Virus record (IMG/VR): IMGVR_UViG_3300045925_000050
Span: 1-47,904 of that record
Length of the DNA stretch: 47,904 nucleotides
Origin: a virus
Direction: 5' to 3' (one strand)
Below, piece by piece: positions 40,931-47,904 of this stretch; the first letter of the stretch is position 1; every line of letters begins with the position of its first letter. The position numbers and the translations under genes were made by a program. The notes under the pieces are model-generated. The model was not told the origin of the DNA and made no database searches. It worked only from the letters and a program-made list of their open reading frames with translations.

Positions 40931-41991
40931 GCATCACCGATCTTCTCGGCTTCGTCGGGGTGCTTCAAGTAGTAGAGCACGAGCTCTACGAAGTGATCGG
41001 GGTCCTGCGCGCGAGGAGCCATCGGGAACAAGCGTGCGAGCTCGCTTCGGTGGTCATCGCTGACCACGCATGTTCCGCAAGCTGCCATCTCCAGGAATCG
41101 AGGGTTGACGTGCGCCGCAGGCAGGTTCGCATCGTTCCAGAACCCGGTTCCTTCTCTCTTCGGCATCTGCCGGCAGAGTTCGATTCCTTCTGGAACGTGC
41201 ATCGCTCTCGGCCTGCCCATCACCCGCTTCTTGTAGCACTCGTTGGTGATCTCAGGAGCTCGATGCACGTTGAGCCCCACAATGCAGCTCGCGTAGTGCT
41301 TCGGGTGGTCTTGCAGGGCTACCCACTTCGGATCGTTCTTCCCCACGGTCTTGAAGAACCTGATGTCCGCGCCATCCACGAGCCGCTCAATCGGCTTGAG
41401 CCAGTCGAGTCGTGGAATCAGCGTAGCGTTACCCAAGAAGAACGCAGGCACCTGCCGCCCGGCGTAGGGTCGTCGCGCAAAGTGAACCACATCGACGCCG
41501 GGCGGCAAGTAGAAGACGTTGTTGCGGTCCTTCCTCGATCTTCGATGAACCTCAACCGTGCACGGGTCCATCGTGAAGACGTAGCCGAACCTCGGGCTAT
41601 AGCGAGCCGTCTCACCTGACTCGTAGGGCTCGTCGCAGAGATAGACCGCAGTCTTGATCCCATCCTTGCGGAGACGGACCTGGAAGTCCTCGTTGCTCGC
41701 CGCGCGGCCGTGGTGGCACCACACGAGGTGAGGCTTCCACCGGGCAATGTGGTCGGCGATCTGCTTCGCCGTGCCCGGCATGCGCGTGCTCCGGTAAGGC
41801 GAGCTACCAACCGAGACGATCTGCCGCAGCACGCTGATGTCGAAGATCTGAACTTCGCAGCCGATCGCCTCAAAGCCACGCTTCCAGCCAGTCCGGTAGT
41901 CATCGCTGTAGATCAGCCGGCTGTCATCGGCGATGGCTACGCGGAACTTCTCGGTTGGCCCTACTCCGATCTTCCTAGCTACTGGCTGCAA
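40642..41991 (-). CDS. CgeB-like glycosyltransferase (GT-B type)
   Basis: The opening FRVAIADDSRLIYSDDYRTG, the middle (YLCDEPYESGETARYSPRFG, YVFTMDPCTVEVHR) and the conserved end, ARFLEMAACGT-like RFLEMAACGTCVVSDDHRSE with LISRRHSYAHRAAEVLI, are typical of CgeB-like glycosyltransferases. It would transfer a sugar from a nucleotide donor. The start is uncertain: a TTG at 41991 overlaps the previous gene. The last 70 residues after LIRVGLMGLE are probably read over the following gene, since the family ends near the HSY-x-x-R motif. Confidence 0.8.
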   Translation of the reverse strand: MQPVARKIGVGPTEKFRVAIADDSRLIYSDDYRTGWKRGFEAIGCEVQIFDISVLRQIVSVGSSPYRSTRMPGTAKQIADHIARWKPHLVWCHHGRAASNEDFQVRLRKDGIKTAVYLCDEPYESGETARYSPRFGYVFTMDPCTVEVHRRSRKDRNNVFYLPPGVDVVHFARRPYAGRQVPAFFLGNATLIPRLDWLKPIERLVDGADIRFFKTVGKNDPKWVALQDHPKHYASCIVGLNVHRAPEITNECYKKRVMGRPRAMHVPEGIELCRQMPKREGTGFWNDANLPAAHVNPRFLEMAACGTCVVSDDHRSELARLFPMAPRAQDPDHFVELVLYYLKHPDEAEKIGDACSYLISRRHSYAHRAAEVLIRVGLMGLERASQHSFLGEPAAYLSPQDLSLLLARSSSEATGRSERWSPAYGMSLTSTSGSPSESDSLDVPTPWLS

Positions 41992-42595
41992 CCTTCGGCC
42001 TCCAGAGCTCGTGGTCGTGATGTTCGATCTCCGTGTAGCTCACAGCCGGCACATGCCATGCCGAACCACCCTGGGCATGCACAGCCTTCGACCAGAAGAC
42101 GATCGGATCCACCGACCCGAAAGGAGTCATCTTGCGCGCGTAGCTGGTCTGCACCACAGCGAACCGGCATCCCTCCAGCGGAGCTCGATTGTGAGGCCGC
42201 TTCACCGGGTAGTGCGTGGTGCTCTTCGTATCGGGGTAGAAATCCACGATGCCAGTGATCGGGTCACGGTCGAAGATCTGCTTGACCTTGCCGAACCACT
42301 GCCGGTCCAGCAGTCGGGTCTCCGGGCCGACGATCGCAGTGAGCTTCTCCACGCAGTCCAGAAGCCCTTCCGCCAAGATCGGGTTGAGCCCCTTGGCCAC
42401 CCGCTCGTTGGTCAGCCTCCAGGCTGGCTCGAACTCCTGGAGGTAAGCCTGCAATGATCGAAGATCTTCCTCTGCGGCCCCATCCACCAGGACCAAGGCG
42501 CGGAACGGAACGTCCGTGCAGGCCCGCAGCGCATCGAGGCAGTCAGGGACGAGCTGGAGGTTCTGATGGGGCACCGGCACTAGCACGTCGAGCAA
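41975..42595 (-). CDS. GT-A (family 2-type) glycosyltransferase, 206 aa
   Basis: The N-terminus (MLDVLVPVPHQNLQLVPDCL, ALVLVDGAAEEDLR) has the nucleotide-sugar-binding fold of family 2 glycosyltransferases. It also has the acidic GIVDFYPDT and a His-rich acceptor side (YTEIEHHDHELW). Probably a short GT-A enzyme. It overlaps its upstream zinc-ribbon gene by 53 bp. Confidence 0.78.
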   Translation of the reverse strand: MLDVLVPVPHQNLQLVPDCLDALRACTDVPFRALVLVDGAAEEDLRSLQAYLQEFEPAWRLTNERVAKGLNPILAEGLLDCVEKLTAIVGPETRLLDRQWFGKVKQIFDRDPITGIVDFYPDTKSTTHYPVKRPHNRAPLEGCRFAVVQTSYARKMTPFGSVDPIVFWSKAVHAQGGSAWHVPAVSYTEIEHHDHELWRPKVAASS

Positions 42596-42782
42596 GGTTC
42601 ACGTCCTGTTGTTTGGCACCCTCGCGGCCGATGGTGCGTTTCTGGCATCGGATCGAACAGAAGACCACTATCCGGCGGCCCGCGCGCATGCTGGCTCGCA
42701 CAGGCCCGGAAGGCAAGATCACATCACGCTGGCAGCCCCGGCAGGGCACCACGACCGTATCGCCTCCAGCTTCGACGCTCAC
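42543..42782 (-). CDS. Zinc-ribbon protein, 79 aa
   Basis: GTG start in a GTGA overlap with the upstream stop. C-x2-C in VPCRGCQRDVILP and C-x3-C in VVFCSIRCQKR form a four-Cys zinc ribbon. The C-terminus is Arg/Ala/Pro-rich and is partly the out-of-frame start of the glycosyltransferase. Role unknown. Confidence 0.68.
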   Translation of the reverse strand: MSVEAGGDTVVVPCRGCQRDVILPSGPVRASMRAGRRIVVFCSIRCQKRTIGREGAKQQDVNLARRASAGAPSEPPARP

Positions 42783-43228
42783 AGCAGCCACCCTTTGGCC
42801 TTCGGAGGAAGGGGCGGGAGCTCGCTCGCCGGCACGATGATCTTCGTCTGCTCTTCGTCGGACCACTCTGGAGCCCCGAGCTCGGTCTTGGCTGGATCGA
42901 GCACCTTGCGCCCAGCTCGGACGCCACCTTGGTTGGCCACGAGCTCCTTGGACTGGAGTAGCTGCTCCTTCGTTCGCGCGTTGAATCTGTATTCGTCTTC
43001 CGGGGCCGAATTGTAGGAGATCGAAGTCTTCGAGAGCTGCTCGATTCCGTTCTGGACGGCGTTCTGGACTGCGAACATCACCTGCTCGATCCAGTCTGTC
43101 TGTCCGAACTTCGCGATCAGGATTTCCCCGGTAGCCGCTGCTGCTGCGGTGGCCTCCGGAAGAAATTGCCTTCTTGGCTTTGCTGTGTTCCGGGTGACCG
43201 CTGGTCGCTCGCCGATTTGCTTCGCCAT
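42779..43228 (-). CDS. Hypothetical protein, 149 aa
   Basis: Begins MAKQIGERPAVTRNTAKPRR over the end of the large terminase gene (112-bp overlap). A helical middle (WIEQVMFAVQNAVQNGIEQL) and a Pro/Lys-rich end. An ATG at about 43078 would avoid the overlap. Unknown function. Confidence 0.6.
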   Translation of the reverse strand: MAKQIGERPAVTRNTAKPRRQFLPEATAAAAATGEILIAKFGQTDWIEQVMFAVQNAVQNGIEQLSKTSISYNSAPEDEYRFNARTKEQLLQSKELVANQGGVRAGRKVLDPAKTELGAPEWSDEEQTKIIVPASELPPLPPKAKGWLL

Positions 43229-44847
43229 AGTTCGTTGGTCCCTAACTGGTCCCGCCGGACGTGATCGCGTGCCGGGTAACCATACTCAGGATTGAGCTTG
43301 CCGTCGATGATCGTTGGTTGATGTTTGATGACCGTGGCCATTCGCCAGCCGGGCGGGGGTGCTGGAGCGATCCATTTGCCTTCCTTGTCCTTCTTATCGA
43401 GATCGGAGATCGCATCGGGGATGTCGTCGTGGTCGCTGAACGGCCACTCGGTCATCTCCGCGAACATGGGAGCCCACTTGCGGTGCTGCTCCTTGAGGCT
43501 CCTGGCAAACCAGATCGTGCCACCACGGAAGCGTGGCTCGGCTGCCTCGATGCGCATGTCCTTGATCTCCTGGTTGCGGCCCGCCACCTTGATGATCTTC
43601 GGGTGGATGAACGTCTGCCGGCGGATCTCCTCGAAGAGCGAAGACAGGAGTTCCGCGTGCGCGGTGTCCTCCAGCACCATGCCCTTCAGGTTGAGGGGCT
43701 GGTAACGATTCCACAGGTCGCAGGCGATGCGCACAGAATCACTCGGCTTCCATCTCCCAACGTAAAAGTCACGCACGTATGCCGCTCGGTTGCAGTCGAG
43801 CGAGACGATCCAGAACGCTGTGCGGTCCGCCTTGCCCTTCTTCTTCTCTTCCGCGATGAATGCCCAGTCCGTGAAGATGTAGGTCCACACGTGGCTCGGG
43901 ATGTCGCGATCTTCGATGACCCTGAAGTAGCTCGGCTTGAAGATCTTCTCATCGTCGGTAGTAGGCTTGTTCTCGTAGTAGCAGGCGAACTGGCGCGGGG
44001 GCATGATCGCCTTCTGCGCCGCGATGAATGCCTCCGTGAGACGACCGGGGAAGAACAGCGTGTTGTCCGGGTTCCTCCACGAGTGGATCGACACCTCGAA
44101 CAAGTCGCGCATGCTCTTGTTCTTGAGCAGCGTGCAGTAAAGATCCGCGTAGTGGTGCAGCGTGCCGATCATCAAGATGCGGCAGCCTGGATCGAGCTGC
44201 GCCATCATCTCACCGAACCAGTGCCACGTGGTCTGGATGCCTTCGACGGTCTTGGTGTTCTCCTGGGACACCACGTCGTCCATCACGATCAGATCCCAGT
44301 GCGAGCCCGTCCAGACTTCACCGCAGCCAGCCGCGAGCAGCGTCGGCTCCTTCGCGTGCGTGATCGTGCGCAAGGCCGACGTGAACTCGCCGCTGCCTTC
44401 CTTCCAGTCCTTGCCCTTGTGCACCCCGAAGCGTTCTCTGAACCACTCCGAGTTGATGATCTTCATCGCCTGCCGCACGAACTTCTTCGCCTGCTTGCCC
44501 GTCTCGGAGGCGACACAGATGCGGATGTTCGGGTTGCGCGCGATCTCCCAGCACACCAATCCAACATCGAAGACCGCAGACTTGAACGAGCCACGCGGCC
44601 ACAGCACGAGCTTGTAGGTGAAGATCCCTCGATCGCTCTGCGGGTCAGCCTTCCACTTCCACGTCAGGATCTCGTGCGCGCCCTTCCCGTGCGGATACTG
44701 CTGCGCGTCTGGAGCTGCGCCACAGTCGCGCACGAAGTCCAGGAAGCCCTCTTCGGTCTTGTAGTAGGCCGCTTCCTCTTGAAGCCGGTAGCTGCGGAGC
44801 TCCTCCGGCGACAGGTTGGCTAGACTGTCGGGTAGAGCTGCTTCCAT
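43117..44847 (-). CDS. terL: Terminase large subunit
   Basis: From the ATG at 44847 (MEAALPDSLANLSPEELRSY): deviant Walker A WPRGSFKS at 83-90, Walker B DLIVMDD at 185-191, coupling motif LMIGTLHHY at 225-233. The RNase H-like nuclease has TDWAF (D327), LEDTAHAEL (E393, D394) and HDDIPDA at 473-479. It drives DNA into the head by ATP hydrolysis and cuts the concatemer. All catalytic motifs are intact, and 576 residues is a normal size. A longer start at 44904 reads into the upstream glycosyltransferase. The final 37 residues overlap the next gene. Confidence 0.95.
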   Translation of the reverse strand: MEAALPDSLANLSPEELRSYRLQEEAAYYKTEEGFLDFVRDCGAAPDAQQYPHGKGAHEILTWKWKADPQSDRGIFTYKLVLWPRGSFKSAVFDVGLVCWEIARNPNIRICVASETGKQAKKFVRQAMKIINSEWFRERFGVHKGKDWKEGSGEFTSALRTITHAKEPTLLAAGCGEVWTGSHWDLIVMDDVVSQENTKTVEGIQTTWHWFGEMMAQLDPGCRILMIGTLHHYADLYCTLLKNKSMRDLFEVSIHSWRNPDNTLFFPGRLTEAFIAAQKAIMPPRQFACYYENKPTTDDEKIFKPSYFRVIEDRDIPSHVWTYIFTDWAFIAEEKKKGKADRTAFWIVSLDCNRAAYVRDFYVGRWKPSDSVRIACDLWNRYQPLNLKGMVLEDTAHAELLSSLFEEIRRQTFIHPKIIKVAGRNQEIKDMRIEAAEPRFRGGTIWFARSLKEQHRKWAPMFAEMTEWPFSDHDDIPDAISDLDKKDKEGKWIAPAPPPGWRMATVIKHQPTIIDGKLNPEYGYPARDHVRRDQLGTNELWRSKSASDQRSPGTQQSQEGNFFRRPPQQQRLPGKS

Positions 44848-45572
44848 GGGAACCGGAGGTTGGGTCCCTTGTGCTTCTGGACCCACTTGCGCCAGCCCCC
44901 GCAAGCCTTCGCCTGCGCCACCTTCTTCAACCGGATCTTCCGGTTGTGCTTGTTGCTGCGATCGAGGCTGGTGACCATCGCGTCGGGGATGCTAGCAACC
45001 CCGTGGAAATGCGCAAACAGGTCCGGTCGATCCTCGATCTTGTAGTGGGCTCGCAGCACGTCAAGCATCTGCACGTCTGACCAGCCCTTGTGGCCCGCAA
45101 AGTCTTCGTCGTAACCACCTACGGCGAAGAAGTCGTCACGGTGGATCAGGTAGGTGTTGGGGCTGGTCATGTCGAGCTTGCCGCTGCTGACGTGCTTCAG
45201 CCCATACTTCAGCACATGGCCGCGCCGCAGCTTCGCTGCTGCCAGCAGCATGCGTCCCATCGTCGGTCCGTCGAACACCATGTCCGGGTCGATCATCAAG
45301 CAGTGCCCCGAGCTCACGTGCATCCCGAGGTTCCGCGCTCCCATCTGGTTCCACGGAATGTCCTGCTCGACGCGCAGCAGCTTGCAGCCCTTCAGGCCAA
45401 CCGTCATCGCTTCGATCTCGCGCGGATCCACTGGAGGCTTCCCGCAGTCGTCCACTACCACGAGGTTCAAGCGTTCCTGCGTGTCCACCGAGTAGCAGCG
45501 AATGCGGTCCAGTTGGTAGGCCAGCATCGCCGGCTGGCCATACACAGCCATGATGATCGTTAAATCGATCAT
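44820..45572 (-). CDS. Family 2-type glycosyltransferase, 250 aa
   Basis: The ATG overlaps the methyltransferase stop (ATGA). MIDLTIIMAVYGQPAMLAYQ and LNLVVVDDCG are the standard opening; MIDPDMVFDG supplies the D-x-D metal site and FAVGGYDEDF the acceptor loop typical of GT2 enzymes. Basic C-terminus. Acts in the cytoplasm on a glycan or protein acceptor not identifiable from sequence. Confidence 0.9.
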   Translation of the reverse strand: MIDLTIIMAVYGQPAMLAYQLDRIRCYSVDTQERLNLVVVDDCGKPPVDPREIEAMTVGLKGCKLLRVEQDIPWNQMGARNLGMHVSSGHCLMIDPDMVFDGPTMGRMLLAAAKLRRGHVLKYGLKHVSSGKLDMTSPNTYLIHRDDFFAVGGYDEDFAGHKGWSDVQMLDVLRAHYKIEDRPDLFAHFHGVASIPDAMVTSLDRSNKHNRKIRLKKVAQAKACGGWRKWVQKHKGPNLRFPWKQLYPTV

Positions 45573-46102
45573 CGAGGAACCTTCTTGAAGATCATCAACC
45601 ACCTCGCGTGGCGGCACGACGACTTCAGCAGCTCCCAGCCCTTGAACTTGTCGATCACTGCGCTGACGACGTTCTGACGCACTGCGTGCGCGTCGTGACG
45701 ATCAGGGACGGCCACGACCACGAACGACCGGGCCACCTTCTGCGCCTTCTCGATCGTCGCATCGAAGTCGGCGACGTGTTCGAGCACGTCACAGAGCAAG
45801 ACCGCTTCGTAAGCGTCATCGAGCTCGCTGTCGATCGTGCCGTGGCGGATCTGGTTGCCCTTCTTCTGTCCGATCTGGACCGCGATCTGGTCGATGTCCA
45901 AGCCAAAGCAGTGGTAGTTGACCGCTTCGAGCTGCGACATGATGAGCCCCTCGCCACAGCCAACATCGAGGATCCCACTGAATGGGGCCACGAACCGCTC
46001 GATTTCATGCACGAGATCGGTCACGTGATGATGGTAAGGCGATGATCGATCAGCGAAATCCTGGTAGTGGTAGTCACCAGCCATGGCGTATTTCGAAGTC
46101 AT
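45569..46102 (-). CDS. Class I SAM-dependent methyltransferase, 177 aa
   Basis: SAM-binding motif ILDVGCGEG at 44-52, acidic FGLDID after strand 2, and LLCDVLEHVADF at 102-113. The pattern fits small-molecule or sugar methyltransferases (Methyltransf_11/23 type) and lacks the DPPY/NPPY of adenine-N6 DNA methylases and the PC motif of cytosine-C5 enzymes. Lying between glycosyltransferases, it may methylate a sugar or sugar-bearing protein. ATGA overlaps at both ends. Confidence 0.88.
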   Translation of the reverse strand: MTSKYAMAGDYHYQDFADRSSPYHHHVTDLVHEIERFVAPFSGILDVGCGEGLIMSQLEAVNYHCFGLDIDQIAVQIGQKKGNQIRHGTIDSELDDAYEAVLLCDVLEHVADFDATIEKAQKVARSFVVVAVPDRHDAHAVRQNVVSAVIDKFKGWELLKSSCRHARWLMIFKKVPR

Positions 46103-46731
46103 GTTCCATGTCTCCTGAAGCTCAACAGCTTGTTGTTGTAGATGTCCTTGTCGATCGTGTGAACTCGCTTGAGGCTGTGCCGCATCTTCCAGATCACGAA
46201 GGGGAACCAGATTTGGTCTCGGGGCACCTCTCGGCACATGGTCCAGACCATGACCATCGCGAACTTCTGGATCGCGTTCGCGTGCGTCCGGCGCGCAACC
46301 ATGCCCAAAGCCCACAGTCCGAAGTCGCGCGGGAAGCCTGCCAGCATCAGATGGGAGCGAGCCTTCTGCCCTTCGTCGGCTGTGATCTTCCCACGCTTCA
46401 CGCACTCATCGATCTCCGCATAGGCACAGGTGCGCCAGGGGTGCTTGAACAGGGCGATATCGGCCTGATCCAGCCACTTCTCGACCGACTCGCGCCATTG
46501 CATCTTCGGCGTGAACGACCCGTCCAGGTAGACGCTGGCCATTCCGTTGCGCGGCGGCCACACGAGCTTCTGTTCACGGTTCCAGAGCGTTGCCTCACGC
46601 CCCTTGATCCCCACCGGAGGGATTCTCGTCTCCGCGTGCACGTCGTCCTCGGGCACGAGCTTCAGCTTGCCGTTGTCGTAGCCGTCAGTGACAGCCGTAT
46701 AGACGATTATCGATGATGCCTGAGAGATCAT
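46099..46731 (-). CDS. TOD1/DUF616-type glycosyltransferase-like protein, 210 aa
   Basis: Start at the ATG overlapping the HNH stop (ATGA). The segments VYTAVTDGYDNGK, YLDGSFTPK, WLDQADIALFKHPWRTCAYA, EIDECV and RDQIWFPFVI follow the DUF616/TOD1 family, which has a GT-A-like fold. Family members act on glycans. The context of adjoining glycosyltransferase and methyltransferase genes supports a sugar-transfer role. Confidence 0.82.
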   Translation of the reverse strand: MISQASSIIVYTAVTDGYDNGKLKLVPEDDVHAETRIPPVGIKGREATLWNREQKLVWPPRNGMASVYLDGSFTPKMQWRESVEKWLDQADIALFKHPWRTCAYAEIDECVKRGKITADEGQKARSHLMLAGFPRDFGLWALGMVARRTHANAIQKFAMVMVWTMCREVPRDQIWFPFVIWKMRHSLKRVHTIDKDIYNNKLLSFRRHGT

Positions 46732-47123
46732 CTTCGCCAAGTTTTGCCATGCCTAATCTCGCTAATCGAAGCCTTGCTGAGACCGTAGAGCTTGGCCAGC
46801 TCAACTCCTCTCTTACGACTTCTCCTGATTCGATCAGCTACAGCAAAAGAGATCTTGGCCCTCCCCCTATTGATAACCCGTCTACCTCTCGCAATGCAAT
46901 CCTGAACGTTCTTCTTCTGGTCCCCCAGCTCTAGATGATCGATGTTCACGCATGAAGGATTATCGCACTTATGAAGAACGAACATCCCATTTGGAATGTC
47001 TCCGAAGTGCAGTTCGTAGACAGCTCTGTGCGCTAGCATGTTCTTTCTCTTGCCATGCTTCCACACGTGGCATTGCCCATAACCATTCGGCCTGAACGAG
47101 CCTCTCCAAGTGATACAGTTCAC
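46728..47123 (-). CDS. HNH_3-type homing endonuclease with C-terminal HTH
   Basis: GTG start in a GTGA overlap. The HNH core has LAHRAVYEL, VLHKCDNPSCVNIDHLELGD (H51, C53, C58, H63) and N72. A C-terminal helix-turn-helix follows (AVADRIRRSRKRGVELAKLY, LSKASISEIRHG), the usual DNA-recognition part of these free-standing homing nucleases. It is inserted between two glycosyltransferase genes yet is stop-start coupled to both. Confidence 0.93.
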   Translation of the reverse strand: MNCITWRGSFRPNGYGQCHVWKHGKRKNMLAHRAVYELHFGDIPNGMFVLHKCDNPSCVNIDHLELGDQKKNVQDCIARGRRVINRGRAKISFAVADRIRRSRKRGVELAKLYGLSKASISEIRHGKTWRR

Positions 47124-47857
47124 GTGAGTCGGTGCGCTCTGAAGAAGTTTCGGATGCGTTGAAGCACTTCAGGCTGCCCAGGCTTGACACCAAGTTCGTT
47201 TGCGGTCTGTGCTTTGAGGTGCCTGACGAAGCTGCGAGGCACTACCTTGAATGGCTTGCGCGAAACAAGGCTACGTAGGATGCCGCCGCTCACGTCATCA
47301 GAACCGTAGTTCGAGAAGTCCGGATGAAAGAGCGGAAACCCGAACTTCTTCCGGATCTTCTTGATGGTCGCAACCGGCACGAGCCAACAGAACGCACTTA
47401 CCTGCGAGCTACGTATCGGAGCCTCTTCCACTGGCCCTTCTGCGCGAGCGTCAGGGGACGCTGTGATGTCGGTCGTGGGCGACAGCACGAGATTCCCCTC
47501 AACTTCGTTGAGGAGATGCAACAGCCACTTGTGGTCGGGGAACTGAAGATCGTTGTTCAAGACCAGAACGTGCGTGACCGGAGGCTTCACCTTGTCCTTG
47601 ATCGGGTCGAAGATCTCACGCTGGATCGCTAGGTTGATCGCGCGGCCGAAGCCTTCGTTGGTGTCGTTGAACGCATGCCAGTCCACGAGTCCCCGCTTGA
47701 TCGCTACGTCGGCTTTGTTGTTGATCGCGATCGTGGTCACATCATCGATGATCTCATGCTTGCACGCATCGAAGGTTTGCAGCATCTCCTCGGTCATCTT
47801 CACGAGTTTCTTGCTGCCCGCGTATGCCGTGATCGCAAGGATGTGGAGATCGCTCAT
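47120..47857 (-). CDS. Family 2-type glycosyltransferase, 245 aa
   Basis: Start at the ATG overlapping the stop of the join-spanning gene (ATGA). An ATG-less extension to 47890 is not supported. FNDTNEGFGRAINLAIQREI and VLVLNNDLQFP match the glycosyltransferase family 2 layout (an NxGFGxAxN acceptor and an N-N-D metal-site region), with a downstream SAFCWLVPV and a SNYGSDDVSG loop. First gene of the island in transcription order. Confidence 0.85.
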   Translation of the reverse strand: MSDLHILAITAYAGSKKLVKMTEEMLQTFDACKHEIIDDVTTIAINNKADVAIKRGLVDWHAFNDTNEGFGRAINLAIQREIFDPIKDKVKPPVTHVLVLNNDLQFPDHKWLLHLLNEVEGNLVLSPTTDITASPDARAEGPVEEAPIRSSQVSAFCWLVPVATIKKIRKKFGFPLFHPDFSNYGSDDVSGGILRSLVSRKPFKVVPRSFVRHLKAQTANELGVKPGQPEVLQRIRNFFRAHRLT

Positions 47858-47904
47858 GCCATCCACTCTGTGTGCCCGCAGAACGGACACGCTTTGCCAC
47901 GCTT
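47854..47904 (-). CDS. Join-spanning hypothetical protein, C-terminal part
   Basis: The last codons (ending GHTEWMA) of the 121-residue CPFCGH protein described at 1-342. Bases 47878-47904 duplicate 1-27. The TGA overlaps the ATG of the following glycosyltransferase. Confidence 0.75.
   Translation of the reverse strand, partial: KRGKACPFCGHTEWMA
47878..47904. repeat. Terminal direct repeat, right copy (circular join)
   Basis: Exact copy of bases 1-27; see the left copy. The 27-bp length would fit a k-mer overlap left by an assembler. Confidence 0.9.

Noticed and set aside
43261-44823. A 520-codon plus-strand frame opposite the large terminase
   Set aside because: The terminase frame carries all ATPase and nuclease motifs; the opposite frame is a compositional shadow.
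45569-46102. Methyltransferase as a DNA methylase
   Set aside because: It lacks DPPY/NPPY and PC catalytic motifs and lies among glycosyltransferases, which favours a sugar or small-molecule substrate.
540-47760. Recurring GATCATCGA / TCGATGATC strings as a repeated operator
   Set aside because: Most occurrences lie inside genes and encode Met-Ile-Asp/Glu or Ile-Ile-Asp, often at start codons, so codon use explains them.

Overview
The window reads as one complete genome of a tailed bacteriophage with podovirus-type virion genes, cut open at an arbitrary point. The first 27 bases recur exactly as the last 27, and a minus-strand gene runs across the join in one frame, so the molecule is a circle (or a circularly permuted genome) of about 47,877 bp. 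Base composition is GC-rich. The genes are short-spaced, with stop/start overlaps of the ATGA, GTGA and TGATG type nearly throughout. No integrase, excisionase or lysogeny module is recognisable, so a lytic life style is the simplest reading. I see no tRNA, rRNA, CRISPR array or insertion sequence. The host cannot be named from the sequence; a GC-rich bacterium is all that can be said.

Layout. Two large blocks of opposite polarity leave a divergent, partly AT-rich noncoding region at 3612-4264, which holds an (AC)n tract and candidate promoters, and meet again at about 16,970. The plus-strand block (4265-16970) is the early and replication region. It holds a DUF932 protein, many small proteins of unknown role, an SNF2-type helicase, an XRE regulator, a protein with a DUF3820-like motif, a possible ssDNA-binding protein, a very large primase fused to an MCM-like AAA+ helicase, and a RecU-like Holliday junction resolvase. 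Terminator-like hairpins divide it at 6718-6755, 10860-10941 and 12840-12876. No DNA polymerase is recognisable.

The minus-strand block starts near 3611, runs down to base 1, continues through the join at 47904 and ends at 16967. In transcription order it has: small proteins including an Acb2-like candidate anti-CBASS cyclic-nucleotide sponge; a NUMOD4-HNH endonuclease; a probable small terminase; an island of glycosyltransferases with a methyltransferase and an HNH gene; the large terminase; further glycosyltransferases and a DUF115-like protein; the portal; an HNH gene; the scaffold; an SU10-like major capsid protein; small zinc-ribbon and decoration-type proteins; a head-tail adaptor with an extra N-terminal domain; tail nozzle proteins; a tail fibre; two internal virion proteins; an 1875-residue large polyvalent protein; and two small membrane proteins that are the best lysis candidates.

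The most unusual points are five HNH/endonuclease VII genes in under 48 kb, one nested out of frame inside the polyvalent-protein gene; the primase-MCM fusion without a polymerase; the glycosyltransferase/methyltransferase island around the terminase genes; the Acb2-like gene; and the absence of a recognisable endolysin.
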